Positions 32,773 to 38,734 of a stretch of 38,734 nucleotides of DNA are shown here, piece after piece. Source of the stretch: Ignavibacteria bacterium (GTDB lineage: Bacteria > Bacteroidota > Ignavibacteria > UBA10030); assembly GCA_016873805.1 (NCBI GenBank), contig VGVZ01000027.1:1-38734 (forward strand), given 5' to 3'. The notes beneath the pieces are model-generated. The model was not told the origin of the DNA. It searched no databases and saw nothing but the letters and a program-made list of their open reading frames with translations. Both the position numbers and the translations under genes were made by a program. Numbering within the stretch: the stretch's first letter is position 1; every line of letters begins with the position of its first letter.

Positions 32773-32817
32773 ATCAATCTTCAATCCTCAATCTCAAATC
32801 TTCAATTCTCAATCCCC
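32773..32817. repeat. right AT-rich inverted repeat flanking the IVP/S23 gene
   Basis: Pyrimidine-rich TCAATC/CTTCAAT units running up to the first base of tRNA-Glu; their complement matches the left repeat (ATTGAGAATTGAAGATT-type units). Confidence 0.65.
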
Positions 32818-32890
32818 GCCCCCATCGTCTAGAGGCCTAGGACACGAGCTTTTCAAGCTTGGAACACCGGTTCGAATCCGGTTGGGGGCA
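32818..32890 (+). tRNA. tRNA-Glu (anticodon UUC)
   Basis: Acceptor GCCCCCA (32818-32824) with TGGGGGC (32883-32889), discriminator A at 32890. The anticodon stem CGAGC/GCTTG encloses a loop with TTC at 34-36. The T-arm is ACCGG, TTCGAAT, CCGGT. CCA is not encoded. Its last 10 bases begin the 142-bp tandem repeat that follows. Confidence 0.95.
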
Positions 32891-33022
32891 CAATGGGGTC
32901 CCGACAGAAAACGTCGGGATCCTCAATTCGACAACGACTCACTGAGAAACGTTCGTCGGTCGAATTGGGACTTGGAACACGAGTTCGCCTGCCCGCCGGA
33001 GCGAAGCGTAGGCAGGAATCTC
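32881..33022 (+). repeat. 142-bp tRNA-Glu-associated repeat, unit 1
   Basis: The unit begins with the real tRNA-Glu 3' end (GTTGGGGGCA). It then contains a hairpin TCCCGAC/GTCGGGA (32899-32919), a second hairpin CAATTCGAC/GTCGAATTG (32924-32967), and from CTTGGAACAC (32971) a tRNA-Glu 3' half with T-stem ACGAG/CTCGT. The T-loop is split after TTCG by a 29-nt palindromic insert (32988-33016, arms CCTGCC/GGCAGG) before AAT. The acceptor end is completed by the first bases of the next unit. Confidence 0.9.
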
Positions 33023-33164
33023 GTTGGGGGCACAATGGGGTCCCGACAGAAAACGTCGGGATCCTCAATTCGACAACGACTCACTGAGAAACGTTCGTCG
33101 GTCGAATTGGGACTTGGAACACGAGTTCGCCTGCCCGCCGGAGCGAAGCGTAGGCAGGAATCTC
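33023..33164 (+). repeat. 142-bp tRNA-Glu-associated repeat, unit 2
   Basis: Identical to unit 1 base for base on reading both through, including the 29-nt T-loop insert (33130-33158). Complete identity of non-coding sequence indicates recent duplication or gene conversion. Confidence 0.9.
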
Positions 33165-33303
33165 GTTGGGGGCACAATGGGGTCCCGACAGAAAACGTCG
33201 GGATCCTCAATTCGACAACGACTCACTGAGAAACGTTCGTCGGTCGAATTGGGACTTGGAACACAAGTTCGCCTGCCCGCCGGAGCGAAGCGTAGGCGGG
33301 ATT
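33165..33303 (+). repeat. 142-bp tRNA-Glu-associated repeat, unit 3 (diverging end)
   Basis: Matches units 1 and 2 except ACACAAG for ACACGAG in the T-stem and GGCGGGATT for GGCAGGAAT at the end of the insert, after which it leaves the repeat. Confidence 0.88.
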
Positions 33304-33305
33304 CT

Positions 33306-33346
33306 GAATTCGGCGGTTCCGACACAAATCGTCGGAAGCCGAATTC
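33306..33346. repeat. additional perfect hairpin inside the decayed fourth tRNA-Glu 3' end
   Basis: GAATTCGGC (33306-33314) and TTCCGAC (33317-33323) pair with GTCGGAA (33331-33337) and GCCGAATTC (33338-33346). Four bases later comes GTTGGGGGCA (33350-33359), a fourth copy of the tRNA-Glu acceptor end. This looks like a second palindromic insertion into the same tRNA remnant. Confidence 0.8.
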
Positions 33347-33393
33347 GAAGTTGGGGGCACGACATAGTTGTGAATTGAGGATTGGGGAATTTG

Positions 33394-33425
33394 AAAAGCC
33401 GACTCAGGAATGAGTCGGCTTTTTT
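33394..33425. terminator. strong terminator after the tRNA-Glu repeat array
   Basis: AAAAGCCGACTC (33394-33405), loop AGGAAT, GAGTCGGCTTTT (33412-33423), then more T: a 12-bp perfect stem with A and T tracts on both sides. On the plus strand it would end a transcript from tRNA-Glu through the repeats; on the minus strand it can end ubiA transcription. Confidence 0.88.
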
Positions 33426-33537
33426 CCTTTCTTGGGGAGAACTCGTCTGCCTGATCGCGCGCCCATCTGCAAATAGCTCAACCCGACAAGCGTCCGCATC
33501 CGTGCCGACCAACAGTTTCCCCACTCAATCGAATTGA

Positions 33538-34404
33538 CTATGTTTCGAAGATTCTGAGCAGGAGAATTACCAGCATGGAGAAGGTGGCCCCGAGGTAAAT
33601 CGCCCTGATCAACTTCCTGCCTTCCTGCTCCTTCGATGCCCGCAACCTGATGACGGAGTACAGTATGATGGAGTCCATCAGAAGAATCGGATACAAATAG
33701 ACCCCAGGCAACCACTTCAGCGGGAAAGGAGCGATGCTCAGGACGAGAACTGCGGAAAAAATCGCCGTGCTGACGTCAAGTGCTCTTGCCCGCCCGAATT
33801 TCACTGCAATGGAGTTGAATTGTGCTTTGCTGTCCCCGACAACATCCATCGCGTCAGCAGCAATTTCTTCCCCGAGGTTGATCAACGCCGCAAGAATGGC
33901 GAAGTACCAAACGAGCTCGTGAGAATAAATCCCGACCGAAACGCCGCCAAAAACAAATGTCATTCCCACTGAAAAACTTACCATCAGATTCCCGAGTAGA
34001 CCGGTCCTCTTGAACCTCCAATTGTAGAGAAGAGCAACCGTCCAGAGCGTGAAAGAGAGAACTAGCGCCTCAACACCGAGCAACGCGCTGATGAAAAGTC
34101 CAACAATCGTGACGATGACAAAGAATGAGACGACTTCAACACCGGTGACTCGCTGAGAGGGAAGGGGCCTGTGAGGAGCATTCACCTTATCACTCTCCAC
34201 GTCGAACAAGTCGTTCAGGATCAATGCCGACGCAGATATCAGAAAAATCGCTGCAAACCCTCCCACAATTTCCAACATCGAGGGAGAACCACCCAGGGCC
34301 AGCAGCTGACCGAGCACGGTACACACTCCGGCCGCAAACGGGAGCTCGAATCGAACCAATTCTATAAGTGCCTTCAGTCTCTGCACAGCAGATAATTGAG
34401 ACAT
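33538..34404 (-). CDS. UbiA-family prenyltransferase (possibly DGGGP synthase-like)
   Basis: 288 residues with about eight or nine membrane helices. The two Mg-diphosphate motifs of the UbiA superfamily are present: NDLFDVESD (64-72, followed by KVNAPHRPLPS) and DAMDVVGD (184-191). The segment YNWRFKRTGLLGNLMVSFSVG also fits the family. Enzymes of this type transfer a prenyl group to an acceptor in ubiquinone, menaquinone, heme, chlorophyll or archaeal-type lipid synthesis. The short loop form and NDxxDxxxDxxNxPxRP motif resemble digeranylgeranylglyceryl-phosphate synthases, homologues of which are known in FCB bacteria. Acceptor not determinable here. GGAGGAGG lies nine bases before ATG; a promoter is at 34563-34591. 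Confidence 0.88.
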   Translation of the reverse strand: MSQLSAVQRLKALIELVRFELPFAAGVCTVLGQLLALGGSPSMLEIVGGFAAIFLISASALILNDLFDVESDKVNAPHRPLPSQRVTGVEVVSFFVIVTIVGLFISALLGVEALVLSFTLWTVALLYNWRFKRTGLLGNLMVSFSVGMTFVFGGVSVGIYSHELVWYFAILAALINLGEEIAADAMDVVGDSKAQFNSIAVKFGRARALDVSTAIFSAVLVLSIAPFPLKWLPGVYLYPILLMDSIILYSVIRLRASKEQEGRKLIRAIYLGATFSMLVILLLRIFET

Positions 34405-34484
34405 TCCGCTATTCTCCTCCTCCGTTCTTCCGAGTAGAGCAACCCGAATAGCGTCTCACGTTCCGCGGCCGGCTGTTCAGTCAT
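34374..34484 (-). CDS. possible 36-residue upstream ORF overlapping the ubiA start
   Basis: ATG at 34484 has AAGGA six bases upstream and opens a 36-codon frame (begins MTEQPAAERETLF, contains SEERRRRIAECLN) that ends at TGA 34374, overlapping the first 31 bases of the UbiA gene in another frame. It lies in the leader that the promoter at 34563-34591 would produce. It may be a leader peptide coupling translation to ubiA, or chance. No homologue recognised. Confidence 0.35.
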   Translation of the reverse strand: MTEQPAAERETLFGLLYSEERRRRIAECLNYLLCRD

Positions 34485-34562
34485 ATTGAATCCTTTCGAA
34501 TTTTCTCATAGATCAGCCTTGTTGAGGGCCGGCATTCTTGTCTGATATCGATGGAGAGCGCA

Positions 34563-34591
34563 AAGATACTGCCAATCCAAGCTCAGGTCAA
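34563..34591 (-). promoter_or_regulatory. probable promoter of the ubiA-like gene
   Basis: On the minus strand TTGACC (34591-34586), 17-bp spacer, TATCTT (34568-34563), extended to TATCTTTG. It is divergent from the promoter at 34612-34640, with 20 bp between the two -35 elements. Confidence 0.6.
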
Positions 34592-34611
34592 CAGGATAGT
34601 TATATTCGCCC

Positions 34612-34640
34612 TTGACTGTTATCACGCGCCGTGGTAACAT
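34612..34640 (+). promoter_or_regulatory. probable promoter of the Rho-N/SAP-like gene
   Basis: TTGACT (34612-34617), 17-bp spacer, TAACAT (34635-34640). Transcription would start near 34647, inside the palindrome at 34641-34654, giving a leader of about 115 nt. Confidence 0.6.
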
Positions 34641-34654
34641 ATGTCGGCCGACAT
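34641..34654. promoter_or_regulatory. 14-bp perfect palindrome at the predicted transcription start
   Basis: ATGTCGGCCGACAT is fully symmetric and starts at the base after the -10 of the plus-strand promoter, a typical place for a repressor operator. No cognate regulator is seen nearby. Confidence 0.5.
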
Positions 34655-34761
34655 TACGAGTAGGGGGAAGCAGACGGTGCGAGATGTCGGATCTGGACAG
34701 GGTGCGAACGTGCGAGTCCATCTCAGAGGAAAACGTTCACTTGCGAGGAGGATAACCTATT

Positions 34762-35082
34762 ATGGCGTACACGTATGAAGAGTTGAGCAAGATGACCGTG
34801 GCGCAACTTCGGGATGTTGCTCATGGCATCGAGCGCGAGGAGTTGAAGGGGATCGCGACAATGCACAAAGAGAAGCTCTTGCCCCTCTTGTGTAAAGTGA
34901 TGAACATAGAGGTCTTTCACCGTCATGTCGTCGGCATCAATAAGAGCGAAATCAAACAGAAGATCCGACAGCTGAAGGTGCAGCGGGAAGAGGCAATTCA
35001 GAAAAAAGACAAGAAAGAACTCCAGGTCGTGCGAAAGCAGATTCACGATTTGAAACGCGAGCTCCGGAAGCATATGATCTAG
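34762..35082 (+). CDS. small Rho-N/SAP-like domain protein with charged helical tail
   Basis: 106 residues; AGGAGG ten bases before ATG. Residues 2-50 (YTYEELSKMTVAQLRDVAHG, then HKEKLLPLLCKVMNI) fit the Rho termination factor N-terminal/SAP-like helix-extended-loop fold, with the MTVAQLRxxAxGIE signature I recall from small conserved proteins of Bacteroidota, Chlorobi and delta-proteobacteria. HRHVVGINKSEIKQKIRQLK then leads into a Lys/Glu-rich helix likely to form a coiled coil or bind nucleic acid. It is a candidate DNA- or RNA-binding protein; function not established. It has its own promoter and palindrome, and is followed 102 bp later by the M16 genes. Confidence 0.72.
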   Translation: MAYTYEELSKMTVAQLRDVAHGIEREELKGIATMHKEKLLPLLCKVMNIEVFHRHVVGINKSEIKQKIRQLKVQREEAIQKKDKKELQVVRKQIHDLKRELRKHMI

Positions 35083-35184
35083 GGCATTCAAGGTGGGAAA
35101 TTGAGTTCAGCCATGAAGTTGCTCTTCGGTTGTTGAGCATGAATGAATAGAGATTGACATCCAATCACCAATCCAGGGAGTTCT

Positions 35185-36555
35185 ATGAAAAAAGCATCGC
35201 TTGTTTTTCGATGCCTCCTTCTTCTCACCGTTGTTCTACTCTTATCTCTCTCTCCGGGTGTTGGATTGGCCAAAGACAAGCCAATCACCTTGAAGGAGTT
35301 CACGTTGAAGAACGGGCTCCGCGTGATTCTCTCAGAGGATCGAACAGCGCCCACCTATTCAATCTGCGTGACCTACAACGTTGGTTCCCGAGACGAGCGG
35401 CCCGGCCGGACCGGCTTCGCCCATCTCTTCGAACATATGATGTTCCAGGGATCGAAACGTGTCGGAAAGGGAGAGCATTTCATCCTGATTCAGAACAACG
35501 GCGGGAACATGAACGGCACAACCAATCAGGATCGCACGAACTACTTCGAGACCCTTCCCGCCAACCAGCTCGATCTCGGACTCTTTCTCGAATCCGATCG
35601 GATGCGATCGCTCAACATCAATCAGGCGAACTTCGAGAACCAGCGCCAGACCGTCAAGGAAGAACGGCGCCTCAGCGTAGACAACCAGCCGTACGGCAAA
35701 ACGTTCGAGGTTCTCCTCGAGACGGCATACGATAACTTTGCCTACAAGCATTCGGTGATCGGTTCGATGGACGATCTCGACGCCGCAACGGCTGAAGATG
35801 CGGCGGAGTTCTTCCGCGTCTACTACGCACCCAACAATGCCGTGCTGACCCTTGTCGGAGACTTCAAGACTGAAGAAGCTCTCGCGAAGGTGAAAAAGTA
35901 CTTTGAGGATATTCCCTCGCAGCCGCGGTCCGAGGCACCGGATATGACCGAGCCGCCGCAACAGGGTGAACGGCGTGTAGCGCTTGACGATGGCTTTGCG
36001 CAAACGCCGCGGCTAGACATCGTGTACAAAATCCCGCAATCAAACACGCATGATTGGTATGCACTCAGTCTCCTCGGAAATATTTTGACAAGCGGCCAAT
36101 CATCGCGCCTCTACCAGAAGCTTGTGAAGGAACACGAGGTCGCGGTGAATGTCTTTGGTGGTGCCCAGGAGCGTCGAGGACCGTCGCTCCATGGGGTGAT
36201 CGCGATGGTGCGACCGGGAAAGAAACCCGAAGAGGTCGAAAAGCTGATCTATGATGAGATCGAAAAGCTAAAGACCAATCCGGTGGAGGATTGGGAAATC
36301 CAGAAAGCGCTGGCTCAGATCAGACGCCAGCGGGCGCAGATGATGCAGGGGACCCTCTTTCGGTCGATCATGATCAGCCAGTACACGGTATACTACAACG
36401 ATCCGGATCTGGTCAATACCATCGAAGAGCGGTACGCAAAGGTTACGAAAGAAGATCTGCAGCGCGTTGCGTCAACGTACTTGAATTCATCCAACCGGAC
36501 CGTTGTTACCACGGTCCCGAAGCCAAAAGAAACTCCCGCACCTCTCAAAAAATGA
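35185..36555 (+). CDS. M16 zinc metallopeptidase, catalytic subunit
   Basis: 456 residues with a signal peptide (LLLLTVVLLLSLSPGVGLA). The inverted zinc motif HLFEH is at 80-84, with the third ligand Glu in TVKEERR near 159-160. Further family features: NGLRVILSEDRTAPTYSICV, NVGSRDERPGRTGFAH, VYYAPNNAVLTLVGDF. This is the active half of a periplasmic M16B pair, comparable to processing peptidase beta or PqqL-like subunits. GGAG lies four bases before the ATG. The next gene, 17 bp downstream, encodes the non-catalytic partner. Confidence 0.93.
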   Translation: MKKASLVFRCLLLLTVVLLLSLSPGVGLAKDKPITLKEFTLKNGLRVILSEDRTAPTYSICVTYNVGSRDERPGRTGFAHLFEHMMFQGSKRVGKGEHFILIQNNGGNMNGTTNQDRTNYFETLPANQLDLGLFLESDRMRSLNINQANFENQRQTVKEERRLSVDNQPYGKTFEVLLETAYDNFAYKHSVIGSMDDLDAATAEDAAEFFRVYYAPNNAVLTLVGDFKTEEALAKVKKYFEDIPSQPRSEAPDMTEPPQQGERRVALDDGFAQTPRLDIVYKIPQSNTHDWYALSLLGNILTSGQSSRLYQKLVKEHEVAVNVFGGAQERRGPSLHGVIAMVRPGKKPEEVEKLIYDEIEKLKTNPVEDWEIQKALAQIRRQRAQMMQGTLFRSIMISQYTVYYNDPDLVNTIEERYAKVTKEDLQRVASTYLNSSNRTVVTTVPKPKETPAPLKK

Positions 36556-36572
36556 ATTGAGGATGAAAGGAG

Positions 36573-38099
36573 ATGAAGACCATGTTTGGCAAAGACGATA
36601 TACGGAGGTTCTGCGTGCGGGCGATCTTCGGGATTCTGTGTGTGATGATCCTCCCCGTGCTCGGAATCGAATCAGACTCGCATCTTCTCGCCCAGGCGCC
36701 GGCTTCCGACAAAGGTGTCTCCGCGAGCAAAGTGGAGCGACTGAATCTTGCCCCAGTCTCAAAAGAGATCCTCCGCGTAAAACTTCCCAGTCCCGTGGAA
36801 GCAACGCTGGATAACGGAGTGACTGTGATGATCATGGAAGACCACCGGTTTCCGACTGTTTCCCTCCAATTACAGATCAACGGTGCCGGTGGGATCCACG
36901 AGCCGTCGAACCAGCGAGGCCTCGCAACCGCCACGGCGCAGATGATGCGCGAGGGAACAAAATCGCGATCAAGTAAGCAAATCGCGGAAGATGTGGACAA
37001 GCTTGGCGCGACGCTCGGGGTGTTTTCCGGATTCGGCTCTACGACGGCCGTGCTGAGCGCGTCGGGATTGAGCGACAACTTCGACGAGTGGTTCGGACTT
37101 TTCATGGACGTGCTGTTGAATCCTACCTTCCCCGCCGACGAGCTGGAAAAAATGAAAACGCGCCTGAGGGTTCAGCTCAGACAACAGAGATCACAGCCCG
37201 GTTTTCTTGCCAACGAGCGGTATGACCGCGTGGTGTATGGTGATCATCCGGCTGCCGTCTCCGGATTCACCGAAGAATCGATCGCTGCGTTGGCATCTGA
37301 AGCACTGGCAACATGGCATCGCGACCGCTATGTGCCTCAAGGCGCTCTCCTTGGCATTGCAGGAGATGTTACCGCCAAGGAACTGATACCCAAGCTTCGC
37401 AAATGGTTTGCGGCGTGGAAGAAAACCGATCTCCGTGTGTCTCCTCCAGCGGATCCGAAGCCGATTGCGGCCCAGAAAGTATCGATCGTCGATCGCCCGA
37501 ATTCCGTTCAGACAACACTGACGATGGGTAATATCGCAATCGACAGAGTCCATCCTGATTACATCGGACTTACGGTGATGAACAGAGTCCTCGGAGGAGG
37601 ACCGGCTGCGCGGCTCTTCATCAACCTGCGTGAAGAGAAGGGATACACGTACGGTGTCTACAGCTACTTTTCAGCCGGACGGTATGCCGGACCGTGGACC
37701 GCAGGCGGCGACGTGCGAACCGAGGTGACCGACGGCGCGATGACGGAATTCATGAAGGAGTTCAACCGGATGCGGGACGAAAAAGTGCCACCGGCGGAAC
37801 TCGACGAGTGCAAGCGCTCGCTCGTCGCCAACTTCGCTCTGTCGCTCGAGCAGCCGACACAGCTTCTGAGCTACGCACTGACCAGAAAATTCTACAATCT
37901 TCCTGTCGACTATTGGGACACCTATCCGGCCAAACTGATGGCGGTCTCCGCCGATGAGGTTCAACAGGTGGCTCGGAAGTACATCGATCCCGGTTCGATG
38001 CAGATCGTCGCCGTTGGTGACGCGGGGAAGATTGAGGAGATTCTCGGGAAGTATGGACCGATCGAGGTGTACGATATCGAGGGGAAAAAAATGAAGTGA
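36573..38099 (+). CDS. M16 family peptidase-like, non-catalytic partner
   Basis: 508 residues. The N-terminus has a hydrophobic export signal (AIFGILCVMILPVLG); ATG 36582 is an alternative start with AAGGAG at better spacing. The domain opens with DNGVTVMIMEDHRFPTVSLQ, but where the zinc motif should be it has GLATATAQMM (116-125), so HxxEH is lost. It keeps the C-terminal substrate-site segment LREEKGYTYGVYSYF. This active/inactive pairing is typical of heterodimeric M16B peptidases. It forms an operon with the preceding catalytic gene and is followed by a terminator at 38126. Confidence 0.92.
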   Translation: MKTMFGKDDIRRFCVRAIFGILCVMILPVLGIESDSHLLAQAPASDKGVSASKVERLNLAPVSKEILRVKLPSPVEATLDNGVTVMIMEDHRFPTVSLQLQINGAGGIHEPSNQRGLATATAQMMREGTKSRSSKQIAEDVDKLGATLGVFSGFGSTTAVLSASGLSDNFDEWFGLFMDVLLNPTFPADELEKMKTRLRVQLRQQRSQPGFLANERYDRVVYGDHPAAVSGFTEESIAALASEALATWHRDRYVPQGALLGIAGDVTAKELIPKLRKWFAAWKKTDLRVSPPADPKPIAAQKVSIVDRPNSVQTTLTMGNIAIDRVHPDYIGLTVMNRVLGGGPAARLFINLREEKGYTYGVYSYFSAGRYAGPWTAGGDVRTEVTDGAMTEFMKEFNRMRDEKVPPAELDECKRSLVANFALSLEQPTQLLSYALTRKFYNLPVDYWDTYPAKLMAVSADEVQQVARKYIDPGSMQIVAVGDAGKIEEILGKYGPIEVYDIEGKKMK

Positions 38100-38125
38100 T
38101 CGAACATCTTTGTTCGTTCGAATGC

Positions 38126-38159
38126 AGGCCCTGTCGCTGCATGACGGGGCCTTTCTGTT
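38126..38159 (+). terminator. terminator of the M16 gene pair
   Basis: AGGCCCTGTC (38126-38135), 7-nt loop, GACGGGGCCT (38143-38152) with one G-T pair, then TTCTGTTG. It starts 26 bp after the stop codon. Confidence 0.75.
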
Positions 38160-38422
38160 GTGATGGTGAAGGGAACAGGTACGACGAGGGGAAAATGGAT
38201 GACGAGATAATTGGACTTGGCGACCCCACACCAACTTGTCTTCGTGGGCAAGAAAAACAATCCACGATATAGAAGCTGAGCGCGCAGTTCAGCTGCGTTC
38301 TCGTGCTGTGGTATGTTCACGAAGAACCGTAGCGCTTCTGAGGATCGCATACGTTCAGGGGCCAGAGTGTTGGAGCGTGTCGAACAAAACGGAGAATCGA
38401 AGTCAAAGACCCGAAATCGTCG

Positions 38423-38596
38423 CTACTGAATTGGTGAAATATGTTCCGCATCGATTCTCCTGCCGATAACATCCTCGGAAACGAAGAATCGTCTGGCCAA
38501 TTTGGGCTTGACAAGCTCCTTGATCACCTGGATTTCCAGATCAGGGACGGCTTTTCGTGCTTTGTCGATCAAGGGCTTCAAAGTTCGAAGCTCCAC
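38423..38596 (-). CDS. hypothetical short ORF or gene remnant
   Basis: 57 codons from GTG at 38596; the frame is open up to a TAA at 38630. The translation (LRTLKPLIDKARKAVPDLEI, IKELVKPKLARRFFVSEDVI) has a protein-like, amphipathic composition but I do not recognise it, and no Shine-Dalgarno is evident. It may be the tail of a broken gene. Confidence 0.25.
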   Translation of the reverse strand: MELRTLKPLIDKARKAVPDLEIQVIKELVKPKLARRFFVSEDVIGRRIDAEHISPIQ

Positions 38597-38668
38597 TTTT
38601 AGCGACTCTAGCAGGATGCTGAAAAACGGTTATCACTGAAGTGTTTTGCAAGGAAATGATTTTGAAAC

Positions 38669-38734
38669 ATGGCTAAGAGACTTTCTGAACCTCAGAAGGT
38701 CCGATGGTCGAGGCCTCAGGGTGACTTCGTAACC
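38669..38734 (+). CDS. possible start of a gene cut by the window edge
   Basis: ATG at 38669 opens 22 codons (MAKRLSEPQKVRWSRPQGDF...) to the last base. An AAGGAA lies 14-19 bases upstream, too far for a good ribosome-binding site. Too short for any assignment. Confidence 0.3.
   Translation, partial: MAKRLSEPQKVRWSRPQGDFVT

Larger units (their letters stand above)
38160..38734. other. right-hand region without a convincing gene
   Basis: About 575 bp. No RNA gene, strong promoter or repeat was found. Two weak coding possibilities, a minus-strand frame at 38423-38596 and a plus-strand ATG at 38669 open to the edge, are listed separately at low confidence. Other short frames here look like chance. 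Confidence 0.4.

Noticed and set aside
32881-33303. Tandem repeats resembling a CRISPR array
   Set aside because: The whole 142-bp unit repeats without variable spacers, contains tRNA sequence, and there are no cas genes.
32882-33413. Several overlapping open frames on both strands through the tRNA-Glu repeats
   Set aside because: They repeat the same peptide because the DNA repeats; they lie in tRNA-derived palindromic sequence and have no ribosome-binding sites.
38236-38514. Overlapping plus- and minus-strand frames of 65-77 codons
   Set aside because: No ribosome-binding site, no motif and low-quality composition; regarded as chance.

Overview
The window looks like a chromosomal stretch from a bacterium of the FCB group, most like Ignavibacteria/Kapabacteria or a related Bacteroidota-side lineage. 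The evidence is three secreted proteins ending in type IX secretion (T9SS) sorting domains with the NPFN signature, several promoters whose -10 region also fits the TAnnTTTG form known from Bacteroidota, tRNA genes without an encoded CCA, and a fairly GC-rich composition (judged by eye). No phage, plasmid or CRISPR module is visible.
Layout. Positions 1-2700: end of an M23-type peptidase, a DUF3800 protein, a tRNA-Pro with a rearranged 5' side, and a membrane SpoIIE-type phosphatase. Positions 2700-9443 (minus): probable envelope operon with a CBM9/DOMON-like lipoprotein, a Spy/CpxP-like LTxxQ protein and three T9SS cargo proteins (Asp-box propeller, NHL-like propeller, triheme cytochrome). 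Positions 9720-16297 (minus): complete tripartite RND efflux operon led by its TetR regulator, with an operator-like palindrome in front and a terminator behind. Positions 16400-18350: a small ferredoxin and a PspC/LiaF-like envelope-stress pair. Positions 18595-23043 (minus): secreted esterase and a tricorn-like protease. Positions 23163-26048 (minus): three-subunit proton-translocating transhydrogenase. Positions 26327-31721 (minus): carbamoyl-phosphate/ornithine operon argF-arcC-pyrB-rocD plus a cPGS-like GTPase. Positions 32000-33425: tRNA-His, an IVP/S23-type four-helix-bundle gene and tRNA-Glu set among unusual repeats. Positions 33538-38160: UbiA prenyltransferase, a Rho-N/SAP-like small protein and a pair of M16 peptidases. 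The last 600 bases hold no convincing gene.
Main novelty candidate. All three tRNA genes sit beside short, non-coding, hairpin-rich units that carry a partial copy of the same tRNA end. The clearest is tRNA-Glu, followed by a 142-bp unit repeated three times. Each unit ends with a tRNA-Glu 3' half whose T-stem differs from the real gene by compensatory changes and whose T-loop is split by a 29-nt palindrome. tRNA-Pro is preceded by a 145-bp-offset duplication of its 5' end, with a string of hairpins between the copies. tRNA-His has a weaker 61-bp-offset version. Arms of the type CAATTCGAC/GTCGAATTG and TCCCG/CGGGA recur between loci, suggesting a family of tRNA-associated palindromic mini-elements.
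A second oddity is that two genes (DUF3800 and rocD) have conserved N-termini extending upstream of any ATG, GTG or TTG. Each has an ATC at the expected position, and each could alternatively be explained by a single-base indel in a homopolymer.
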